Under the pieces are notes generated by a model. That model was not told the DNA's origin. It was given only the letters and a program-made list of their open reading frames with translations, and searched no databases. Of a stretch of 8,203 bases of DNA, positions 1 to 5,574 are shown one piece after another; position 1 is the stretch's first letter; each line of letters opens with the position of its first letter. The DNA comes from CAZQAA01 sp964591255 (GTDB lineage: Bacteria > Desulfobacterota > DSM-4660 > Desulfatiglandales > Desulfatiglandaceae), in assembly GCA_964591255.1 (NCBI GenBank), contig CAZQAA010000010.1, positions 1-8,203 of the forward strand, given 5' to 3'. The position numbers were made by a program, and so were the translations under genes.

Positions 1-1
1 A

Positions 2-409
2 GAGATCCTTAATAAAGATATTCAGATAACCATTCAGCGCCATACAGTGGGTCAGAACGTCTTTAAAAGTCTGGGAGGCGCAGCACCAGCTTTTGGAATG
101 ATCGGGACACTAATCGGTCTTGTTCAGATGCTTGCCAACATGTCGGATCCAAGCAGTATAGGACCATCCATGGCAGTGGCACTCCTTACCACACTATACG
201 GCGCCATGGTGGCCAATATTGCATGTCTTCCCATAGCGGACAAACTCGCTTTGAGGAGTGAACAGGAGCAAGCTAATAGAAAAATTATACTTGATGCCAC
301 AATCGGGATTAGCCAAGGGGTGAGCCCCATGGTCCTTGAAGAGACTCTGAAGATATACCTTTCTCCCAAGCAGCGGGAAAAAGCAGGAGCAGAAGGTGAA
401 AAGGAGTAG
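2..409 (+). CDS. motA: Flagellar motor stator protein MotA/PomA, C-terminal part (5' end outside window)
   Basis: This is the ring subunit of the flagellar stator in the inner membrane; five copies surround two MotB subunits and convert ion flow into torque on the rotor. The frame is open from the left edge, so the first half of the gene is missing; an internal GTG at 47 is not the true start. The 135 visible residues hold the last two membrane segments (about residues 28-45 and 56-78 of the visible part) and a charged cytoplasmic tail. Motifs APAFGMIGTLIGL and AVALLTTLYGA match PomA-type sequences closely, including the threonines linked to sodium binding in Vibrio PomA (T158 and T186 there). 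The prolines at visible positions 29 and 77 match the two conserved MotA prolines. The end carries AAGGAG, the likely ribosome site for motB 8 bp later, so the two genes are one operon. Ion type is inferred from similarity only. Confidence 0.93.
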   Translation, partial: EILNKDIQITIQRHTVGQNVFKSLGGAAPAFGMIGTLIGLVQMLANMSDPSSIGPSMAVALLTTLYGAMVANIACLPIADKLALRSEQEQANRKIILDATIGISQGVSPMVLEETLKIYLSPKQREKAGAEGEKE

Positions 410-417
410 GCGGAAAT

Positions 418-1239
418 ATGAGTAGTGAGTTAGAACAACAACTTAAGAACGTTAAGGCCGAATTGGATGCCAGTCCTCCTGCCTGGGTAGTGACGTTCGG
501 AGATATGATGAGCCTGCTTCTGTGCTTTTTTGTCTTGCTTTTGTCTTTTTCGGAGACGGATAAACAGCTCTATAAGGAAGTAGCAGGTTCCCTTGCCCAG
601 GCATTTGGTATCCAGAGAGAGATAAAAGCATTAGATTCTCCAAAAGGCCAAAAGATGATTGCAAAAGATTTTGATATGCAGCATATAGCCACCAGGGAGA
701 AAGAGGAGTTCGGCAAGGAGATAAAAAAGGAGATTGAGACCCATTTCAAAGAGATAAAGGACAAGATCCAGGTAGAAGTAAGCAAGAACAAAGTGACCAT
801 CCGAATGATGGGAGAGACTGCATTTGATTCTGGAAAGTCGGATATCAGACCGGAGATGATGCCTCTTCTGGAAAAGATAGGATCCATCTTAAGGGGTGGA
901 AAGGGTGAGATAATTGTATGTGGACATACGGATAATATCCCCGTTAAAAGCGGGCCTTTTCAGTCCAACCTGAGATTGTCCATTGCACGTGCGGCAACTG
1001 TAGCGGAATTCTTGATAAATCACACAGGGATTGAGCCTAGCAGGATTTCCACTATGGGTTTTGGTGAATACCGTCCGCTGGTATCCAATGATACTCCCGA
1101 GGGAAGACAAAAGAATCGGCGAGTAGAGATCACCCTCACAACTTCCGCTTTTAACCAGGAATCTACACCTGAGAAACCGTCCGAAAACACACTGGAATAT
1201 AGGCAGAAACTACCGGTCTATAAACCCACGACTCCATAA
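418..1239 (+). CDS. motB: Flagellar motor stator protein MotB/PomB
   Basis: MotB is the ion-channel and anchor subunit of the stator: its single membrane helix carries the ion-binding aspartate and its periplasmic OmpA-like domain grips peptidoglycan. The 273-residue protein shows a short cytoplasmic N-terminus, a membrane helix at about 24-44 with the essential aspartate D29 in TFGDMMSLLL, a plug and linker region to about 120, and an OmpA/MotB domain at about 125-240. That domain has GHTD (169-172), the N184-to-R191 peptidoglycan-binding stretch, and NRRVEI (233-238). CFFVLLLSFSE after the aspartate is the same string found in Vibrio PomB, which favours a Na+ motor, though this is an inference. 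The start is ATG 418, with AAGGAG at 401-406 inside the end of motA, 11 bp away. The proline-rich tail after 245 has no recognised domain. Length is normal for the family. Confidence 0.95.
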   Translation: MSSELEQQLKNVKAELDASPPAWVVTFGDMMSLLLCFFVLLLSFSETDKQLYKEVAGSLAQAFGIQREIKALDSPKGQKMIAKDFDMQHIATREKEEFGKEIKKEIETHFKEIKDKIQVEVSKNKVTIRMMGETAFDSGKSDIRPEMMPLLEKIGSILRGGKGEIIVCGHTDNIPVKSGPFQSNLRLSIARAATVAEFLINHTGIEPSRISTMGFGEYRPLVSNDTPEGRQKNRRVEITLTTSAFNQESTPEKPSENTLEYRQKLPVYKPTTP

Positions 1240-1344
1240 TTATACTTTTCAGGATTATGATACCTTTCCCTTGCAAGGTGTGATTTTGTGTATTGTCTTA
1301 TCAACAATTTTTTATGCAGCTAGCAAAATTAGGCTTGTCAATTC

Positions 1345-1381
1345 AGCGAATAAATGCCACCATTCTATTCGTTTGATTTTT
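1345..1381 (+). terminator. Candidate intrinsic terminator of the motor operon
   Basis: CGAATAAATG (1347-1356) pairs with CATT-C-TATTCG (1361-1371), leaving loop CCAC and one bulged C at 1365; a G-U and an A-U pair extend the stem outward by two. A broken T-tract (TTTGATTTTT, 1372-1381) follows. The stem is A/T-rich, so it may be weak. It lies 108 bp after motB and 44 bp before the next start, so it could instead act in the leader of the downstream gene. Seen by reading; no folding energy was computed. Confidence 0.4.
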
Positions 1382-1425
1382 GGATGTTTTATTAAACCCA
1401 AAATGAATTTGTTAGAGGTATAACT

Positions 1426-2415
1426 ATGGATAATAAAGCCACAAAATCCAGTTCAGATAAAAAAGGCAGTTACAAAGTCAAGTACATCATTCCGATTTTG
1501 CTTTTGGTGCTTATCTTTTTTGTAATTATTGTCATGATAATAAATTCACGAAAACCGCAACAGATGGCGTTTGACAAGGAAAACATCAATGTCAAGGGAA
1601 CTGCCTTTATAAAAACCAGTCAGTTTTTGATTCAACAGGCATATAAGAACTGGTTACCCAATGACCTGTTCTGGCCCACGGCCCTGCTCGACAATATTCC
1701 CAATTTTCAGATTGGAGAGCTTGAAGTGCTGAGGTACAATGTCCGGATCTTGAGGGATAATCTCTCACGTATGCGTACCACAGATAAGCTTGATCCCATG
1801 GCAGATAAGGCGTTTACCGCGCTTGCAAACGATCCATACAAGTGGTGGATGCCTTCAGCAGAAAGCAAGTGGAAACAGGCCTATAAATACCTGGCTGTTT
1901 TTTATGACAATCTCCTTTTGGGTAAAACCCATTTTTATCCTCGATCTGACAACCTTATAGAGCTGCTTAGTCAGTATGCGTCCCTAATGGGAGGAGTAAA
2001 TACCAGGCTAATTAATGCTCCACGGGACATATGGAAAAAAGGCCCGTCTCCCGCCGATAAGAAGATCAAACAGGGAAACAAAGGTGATGAGCTGAGGTCC
2101 AAGGCAGCGAAAACCCATATCCCCTGGTATCAAATAGACGATAACTTTTATTATGCTCAGGGAGTGGCATATGCCCTGCTCCAGTCCTTTAGGGCTATCC
2201 AAATCGATTTTGCCGATGTCCTGGCCGATAAAAATTCATCCATGCTTTTGAAGCAGATTATCGAAGATCTTGAAAGATGTGATTTCGAGCCCTTGATCGT
2301 ATTTAATGGGGATCCTGATTGCATTTTTGCTAATCATTCCCTGAATCTGTCGGGCTTTTTTAATGATGCCAGACAAAAGATAAATTCGCTGATTATGGCT
2401 TTGGCACAGGGCTGA
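1426..2415 (+). CDS. DUF2333 family inner-membrane protein of unknown function
   Basis: I recognise this as a DUF2333 protein (a family with no established role) from its conserved stretches: WLPNDLFWPTALLDNIPNFQ (76-95), the YPRSDNL segment (171-177), DDNFYYAQGVAYALL (238-252), DFADVLADK (261-269) and NHSLNLSGF (303-311). A lysine-rich cytoplasmic N-terminus of about 19 residues precedes one membrane helix (about 20-39), after which nearly 290 residues should face the periplasm. The soluble part looks largely helical and has no catalytic motif that I recognise. The start is ATG 1426, with AGAGG at 1414-1418 and 7 bp spacing. The gene stands 186 bp after motB, behind a possible terminator, and only 15 bp before a kinase-like gene in the same direction, so the latter two are probably co-transcribed. 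The role is unknown; an envelope function is a guess from topology. Confidence 0.85.
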   Translation: MDNKATKSSSDKKGSYKVKYIIPILLLVLIFFVIIVMIINSRKPQQMAFDKENINVKGTAFIKTSQFLIQQAYKNWLPNDLFWPTALLDNIPNFQIGELEVLRYNVRILRDNLSRMRTTDKLDPMADKAFTALANDPYKWWMPSAESKWKQAYKYLAVFYDNLLLGKTHFYPRSDNLIELLSQYASLMGGVNTRLINAPRDIWKKGPSPADKKIKQGNKGDELRSKAAKTHIPWYQIDDNFYYAQGVAYALLQSFRAIQIDFADVLADKNSSMLLKQIIEDLERCDFEPLIVFNGDPDCIFANHSLNLSGFFNDARQKINSLIMALAQG

Positions 2416-2430
2416 TCGCCCAGATGTCCC

Positions 2431-3105
2431 ATGGTTGAGACGTTAAGTCTGTCCGAGCTTTTCGAAAGAGATGGTCATGTGTTGAGGGAGTCGTCCAGCA
2501 CAAGACCCAGAATTTTTGTTGTGGAGGAAGAAGGGACAAGGGTAGTTATTAAAGATTTTACACCTAATGGTTTTTTCTTTAGAAACATTATAGGTAGATT
2601 TTTAATATGGCGTGAAGCCAAAGCCTACAGGAAGATGCAGGGCTTGAGGGGTATTCCTAAATTTTACAGAATTATAAATGGTCTTGCTATCGTAGTTCAG
2701 GAGATACAAGGAAAGCCCTTGGAGAGGGTTAAAGAAGGCCATTTATTGCCTGACGGGTTTATTGATATCCTTAAAAGTCTTATAGACGAAGTGCATAAAA
2801 GGGGAATCGCCCACTGTGATTTAAAAAGGGCCGGGAATATTATATTAGGGGATGATGGCATGCCTTACATTATTGACTGGGGGGCATCTATCTTTGATAG
2901 TGAGTTCGGGCTCCCCTTGCTTAAAGCCGTTTACCGACGGTTTGTATTAGATGACAATATGGCAATCGTTAAGCTGAAATTGCGCTATGCCCGTGACACG
3001 GTTACAGATGAAGACATGGCACGGTATAGTCATAGGTCAAAAGCCGAAAAGCTTGTCAGGAAGGTCAGGGATAATCTCCGCAATATATTGAAACTAATAG
3101 CATGA
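2431..3105 (+). CDS. Small protein-kinase-like protein (RIO/Kdo-kinase-like fold), substrate unknown
   Basis: This 224-residue protein has the skeleton of an atypical protein or lipopolysaccharide kinase. K41 in VVIKDF fits the ATP-anchoring lysine and E62 in WREAKAY its salt-bridge partner. HCDLK (128-132) fits the catalytic loop with D130 as base, N136 as the metal-binding asparagine, and IDWG (148-151) replaces the DFG motif. There is no clear GxGxxG loop before K41, as in the RIO and WaaP/Kdo-kinase families. The catalytic loop is one residue longer than usual: D to N is six residues instead of five. There is no signal peptide or membrane helix; the C-terminus is basic. ATG 2431 is the first possible start after an in-frame stop at 2413 and has only a poor ribosome site. 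It follows the DUF2333 gene by 15 bp, suggesting coupled expression. A role in lipid A/core phosphorylation is possible but unproven. Confidence 0.8.
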   Translation: MVETLSLSELFERDGHVLRESSSTRPRIFVVEEEGTRVVIKDFTPNGFFFRNIIGRFLIWREAKAYRKMQGLRGIPKFYRIINGLAIVVQEIQGKPLERVKEGHLLPDGFIDILKSLIDEVHKRGIAHCDLKRAGNIILGDDGMPYIIDWGASIFDSEFGLPLLKAVYRRFVLDDNMAIVKLKLRYARDTVTDEDMARYSHRSKAEKLVRKVRDNLRNILKLIA

Positions 3106-3131
3106 TTGTTTGTTAGTATCCGCTGATTTCG

Positions 3132-3824
3132 TTAATTCTCTTTATCATTATTAATCAGGGCGACCATGATTTTTCCGGCAATGCCCCGTCCTATTGCGAG
3201 TCTCGTAAAATCACGCCCCAAGATAATCCTGCCCTGGCCCGTGTTATTGATGATTTCTATATGGTCACCTACCCTTAAACCCATTGATGCCAGTCTTTCA
3301 TGTGTGTTTTGTCCACCTCCTATTTTCCGGATAATGACCTGTTCTCCTGATTTAGCCATGGATAGGGGCATTATTGGCTTCCTCTGTGTAATACATGAAT
3401 TGCAAAGGCCATATATGTCCATCCTGTGCTGTAGCATGTGAAAACCATATGCCGCGGCGATTTTTTTTTGGAGCCTTTCCATTTCTTCATTTGTAAATTC
3501 AACGATTTTTCCGCATTTGGTGCATATGAAATGATCGTGGTGTCTGCCAAGATGTCGGTGTTCATATCGAATCGGCTGTCCATCAAACTGTTTCTTCTGG
3601 GCAAATCCCAGATCCACCATCTGGTTTATACATTGTTGCACAAATTCCGGATCATAATTATACCCATTTTTTTTTAATAGATTATAAAGTCCTTCAAATG
3701 TAATATGTTCTTCTGTACCAAGAAAGACTTCAATGATATTAAGTCTATCTTTAATCCTGTCCTTTCCATTTCCCTCAATAAGATGTTTGAAATTTTCTTT
3801 TTCTAGATAGTTGTTATTATCCAT
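3132..3824 (-). CDS. Fur-family metalloregulator fused to a C-terminal FeoA domain
   Basis: This is a 230-residue two-domain protein. Residues 20-148 are a Fur-type regulator: a winged-helix region (about 22-90), then the dimerisation part with HHDHFICTKC (95-104), E109, H129 and CNSC (141-144). The two CxxC pairs make the structural zinc site; the HHDH region, E109 and H129 match the usual regulatory metal ligands. Residues 152-227 are a FeoA/SH3-like domain (MPLSMAKSGE, ERLASMGLRVGD, GRDFTRLAIGRGIAGKIMV), a module normally found as free FeoA beside the FeoB iron transporter or at the end of DtxR-type repressors. The expected recognition-helix motif ATVYRTL is absent; that place reads DPEFVQQCINQMVDLG, so its operator may differ from a normal Fur box. 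The start is ATG 3824 with AAAGGA at 3829-3834. It lies downstream of tRNA-Arg on the same strand and converges on the kinase-like gene 26 bp away. No feoB is visible. Confidence 0.92.
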   Translation of the reverse strand: MDNNNYLEKENFKHLIEGNGKDRIKDRLNIIEVFLGTEEHITFEGLYNLLKKNGYNYDPEFVQQCINQMVDLGFAQKKQFDGQPIRYEHRHLGRHHDHFICTKCGKIVEFTNEEMERLQKKIAAAYGFHMLQHRMDIYGLCNSCITQRKPIMPLSMAKSGEQVIIRKIGGGQNTHERLASMGLRVGDHIEIINNTGQGRIILGRDFTRLAIGRGIAGKIMVALINNDKEN

Positions 3825-3911
3825 TCGATCCTTTATGCTTTTAATAAATTTTGATCACCTGACAAGACATGAAATACGGAGGATATGTCGCCGGTCAGCG
3901 GCTGTAAAAAA

Positions 3912-3988
3912 TGGTGCCCCCGGCATGACTCGAACATGCGGCACCCAGATTAGGAATCTGGTGCTCTATCCACCTGAGCTACGGGGGC
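3912..3988 (-). tRNA. tRNA-Arg (anticodon CCT)
   Basis: On the minus strand the acceptor stem GCCCCCG pairs with CGGGGGC, followed by discriminator A and an encoded CCA (plus-strand 3912-3914). The D stem is GCTC/GAGC. The anticodon stem CCAGA/TCTGG encloses loop TTCCTAA, giving anticodon CCT, which reads AGG (arginine). The T stem GCATG/CATGC encloses loop TTCGAGT. A run of six T follows the CCA directly (complement of 3906-3911) and may help end transcription. Confidence 0.97.
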
Positions 3989-3999
3989 ACTCTATCCTA

Positions 4000-4027
4000 T
4001 TTTTATCATAACTGAATTGAATGTCAA
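4000..4027 (-). promoter_or_regulatory. Probable promoter of tRNA-Arg (minus strand)
   Basis: Reading the minus strand, a perfect TTGACA (plus 4022-4027) is followed after 16 bp by TAAAAA (plus 4000-4005), 11 bp before the tRNA 5' end. A second TTGACA lies exactly 20 bp farther upstream (plus 4042-4047) but has no good -10 partner. The -35 is strong and the -10 is mediocre. Confidence 0.5.
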
Positions 4028-4053
4028 ACGCTTTTCATACGTGTCAAAAGGGA

Positions 4054-4082
4054 TTGATTTAATAAAACGGAACGATTATACT
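4054..4082 (+). promoter_or_regulatory. Probable sigma-70 promoter of the tRNA-Ala/his unit
   Basis: TTGATT (4054-4059), a 17-bp spacer and TATACT (4077-4082) form a near-consensus vegetative promoter pointing towards tRNA-Ala, whose 5' end lies 59 bp after the -10. Expected transcription starts near 4089. The -10 overlaps a perfect inverted repeat (4081-4095). No other good promoter is visible before hisB. Confidence 0.65.
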
Positions 4083-4095
4083 GAATATGATTCAG
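4081..4095. repeat. Perfect inverted repeat at the tRNA-Ala promoter start site
   Basis: CTGAAT (4081-4086) and ATTCAG (4090-4095) are perfect inverted copies separated by ATG. The repeat begins in the last two bases of the -10 and covers the predicted start of transcription. It could be an operator or a small 5' hairpin, or chance; ATTTTT follows it. Confidence 0.5.
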
Positions 4096-4141
4096 ATTTT
4101 TCAACTCCCCTTTTTTTGTTTTTCGATAGTTATTACTTTGT

Positions 4142-4217
4142 GGGGGTGTAGCTCAGGTGGGAGAGCGGTACGTTCGCAACGTACAGGTCAGGGGTTCGAA
4201 TCCCCTCATCTCCACCA
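4142..4217 (+). tRNA. tRNA-Ala (anticodon CGC)
   Basis: The acceptor stem GGGGGTG (4142-4148) pairs with CATCTCC (4207-4213) and includes the G3-U70 wobble pair, the identity mark for alanyl-tRNA synthetase; discriminator A4214 and an encoded CCA follow. The D stem is GCTC/GAGC. The anticodon stem GTACG/CGTAC encloses loop TTCGCAA, giving CGC (4175-4177), which reads GCG. The T arm is AGGGG-TTCGAAT-CCCCT. There is no terminator afterwards: hisB begins 24 bp on, so the tRNA is probably the 5' part of a longer transcript. Confidence 0.97.
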
Positions 4218-4241
4218 TTACTTTATATGGTTTTTAAGACT

Positions 4242-4832
4242 ATGGAACGCAAAGCGCGGATAGACAGAAAAACGAGAGAAACGGATATCCATCTTGAACT
4301 CAATCTGGATGGCACTGGGCTGTCCAATATAGCTACAGGCATTCCTTTTATGGACCACATGTTGAGTCTCATGGCTGCCCATGGCTTTATGGATATGGAG
4401 TTGAGTGCTGAAGGGGATATAGAGGTGGATAACCACCATACTGTTGAAGACCTTGGCATATGTTTGGGCTCTGCCTTTAAAGATGCATTAGGTGAAAAGA
4501 AGGGTATAATGCGTTACGGCGAGGCGAGTATCCCCATGGATGAGGCCCTGGCAAGGGTAGTTGTCGATATTTCGAATCGCCCCATGCTTTCATACCGCGT
4601 ACCTTTGAAAAAGCGAACCACCGGCACTTTTGATGTGGGACTGATAAAGGAGTTTTTCTATGCCTTGGTAACCAATGCCGGCATTACAACTCATATAGAT
4701 CTTATCTCAGGTGAAGATCCTCATCACATTTCGGAGGCCATTTTCAAGGCCTTTGCCAGGTCAATGGACCAGGCGACGGCTATTGAAGACCGGATAGCCG
4801 ACAGAGTCCCTTCAACCAAGGGCCTTTTATAA
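4242..4832 (+). CDS. hisB: Imidazoleglycerol-phosphate dehydratase HisB
   Basis: HisB is a cytoplasmic Mn-dependent enzyme that dehydrates imidazole glycerol phosphate to imidazole acetol phosphate in histidine synthesis. The 196-residue protein is the single-function form with no fused phosphatase. It shows two repeated half-domains with the paired metal motifs DNHHTVED (63-70) and DPHHISEA (159-166), H39 in FMDHM, and the closing VPSTKG (189-194). I place the start at ATG 4242 because MERKARIDRKTRETDI aligns with the usual N-terminus; ATG 4227 is in frame and would add five residues only 9 bp after the tRNA. Neither start has a clear ribosome site, unlike hisA and efp. The gene is probably transcribed through tRNA-Ala from the promoter at 4054-4082, so processing of the tRNA would set the 5' end of the mRNA. 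Confidence 0.96.
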   Translation: MERKARIDRKTRETDIHLELNLDGTGLSNIATGIPFMDHMLSLMAAHGFMDMELSAEGDIEVDNHHTVEDLGICLGSAFKDALGEKKGIMRYGEASIPMDEALARVVVDISNRPMLSYRVPLKKRTTGTFDVGLIKEFFYALVTNAGITTHIDLISGEDPHHISEAIFKAFARSMDQATAIEDRIADRVPSTKGLL

Positions 4833-4848
4833 GGAAATAGACAAGGCT

Positions 4849-5559
4849 GTGTCTAAGAAAATGATGCAACAGGCCTTTTTGTTCTTATGGCCGTTATTCT
4901 TGAGTACCATCCTGGCAGGTGCTGCGTGTCAATTTAGAAGGACTAGTCTTAGTTCTGTACAGACATCGTCTTTATCCCTGACAAAGGTAGTAGTGTTTGG
5001 CTTCAGGCCGGCTCTTAAGGAAGGTGAAGAACCACGAATAACTAGGGGTCCGATTGCGGGCGGTATCTTTGAGTCTGCCCCTGTTTCATCAGACACGGCC
5101 ATGGAGATGACCCGGATTTTATTAGATATGTGTGCCTCTCAGAAGGGATACAAGCTGGTATCGCCGGATGCGGCACAGGCGGCCTATTCGAATATTGTCC
5201 AATCATATGAAGGTGTTAGTATTAATTTTATGGAAATACTTGGACAAATAGGAAGAGATTTCGGGGCAGATGCTGTCCTTGTGGGGCATATATATCGGTG
5301 GCGGGAACGGCAGGGCACTGATTTTGCTGTCACTTATCCTGCTTCCGTGGCCTTTGACCTTAATTTGATAAGACCTGCAAATGGTGCGATTCTGTGGACA
5401 GCCAAATTTGACAAAACCCAGAGATCCCTTTCTGAAAACATTTTGGATATCGGCACCTTTCTGAAGGGAAAAGGTCGTTGGATGACGGCCGATCAACTTG
5501 GTATGCTGGGACTCCGGGAGATAATGAAACATATGCCACCTGGTGGTACAGAACAATAG
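4849..5559 (+). CDS. Exported protein, probable lipoprotein, of unknown function between hisB and hisA
   Basis: I cannot name this 236-residue protein. It begins with a signal sequence: SKK, a hydrophobic stretch at about 9-24, and LAGAAC ending at C27. The cysteine suggests a lipoprotein, but the lipobox is not canonical (GAAC rather than a small-residue/GC form). The rest alternates strands and helices: KVVVFGFRP (46-54), a helix over about 83-97, GYKLV, and FGADAVLVGHIYRW. This resembles the general layout of the TolB-N/LpoB/GNA1162-like group of small envelope lipoproteins. That resemblance is by pattern only and not a firm assignment. The start is GTG 4849, 16 bp after hisB; ATG 4861 or 4864 are alternatives that still leave a signal peptide. 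Its position between two histidine genes and 15 bp before hisA implies shared transcription, not a role in histidine synthesis. Confidence 0.85.
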   Translation: MSKKMMQQAFLFLWPLFLSTILAGAACQFRRTSLSSVQTSSLSLTKVVVFGFRPALKEGEEPRITRGPIAGGIFESAPVSSDTAMEMTRILLDMCASQKGYKLVSPDAAQAAYSNIVQSYEGVSINFMEILGQIGRDFGADAVLVGHIYRWRERQGTDFAVTYPASVAFDLNLIRPANGAILWTAKFDKTQRSLSENILDIGTFLKGKGRWMTADQLGMLGLREIMKHMPPGGTEQ

Positions 5560-5574
5560 AAGAGGTGTTTTGGT

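Noticed and set aside
1262..1279. ACCTT/AAGGT inverted repeat after motB
   Set aside because: Five pairs with an eight-base loop and no T-run; too weak to call.
3889..3905. GCCG/CGGC hairpin after tRNA-Arg as a terminator
   Set aside because: On the minus strand the T-run comes before this stem, not after it, and the stem has only four pairs.
3825..3911. A Fur box upstream of the Fur-FeoA gene
   Set aside because: I looked for the GATAATGATAATCATTATC-like palindrome and saw no convincing match. TTGTCA in this region also lacks a well-spaced -10.
3811..4011. Plus-strand open frame covering the tRNA-Arg gene
   Set aside because: It runs through a clear minus-strand tRNA and the regulator start, with no protein motif.
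3912..4217. tRNA genes as an integration site of a mobile element
   Set aside because: There is no integrase, no repeated tRNA 3' end and no change in sequence character nearby.
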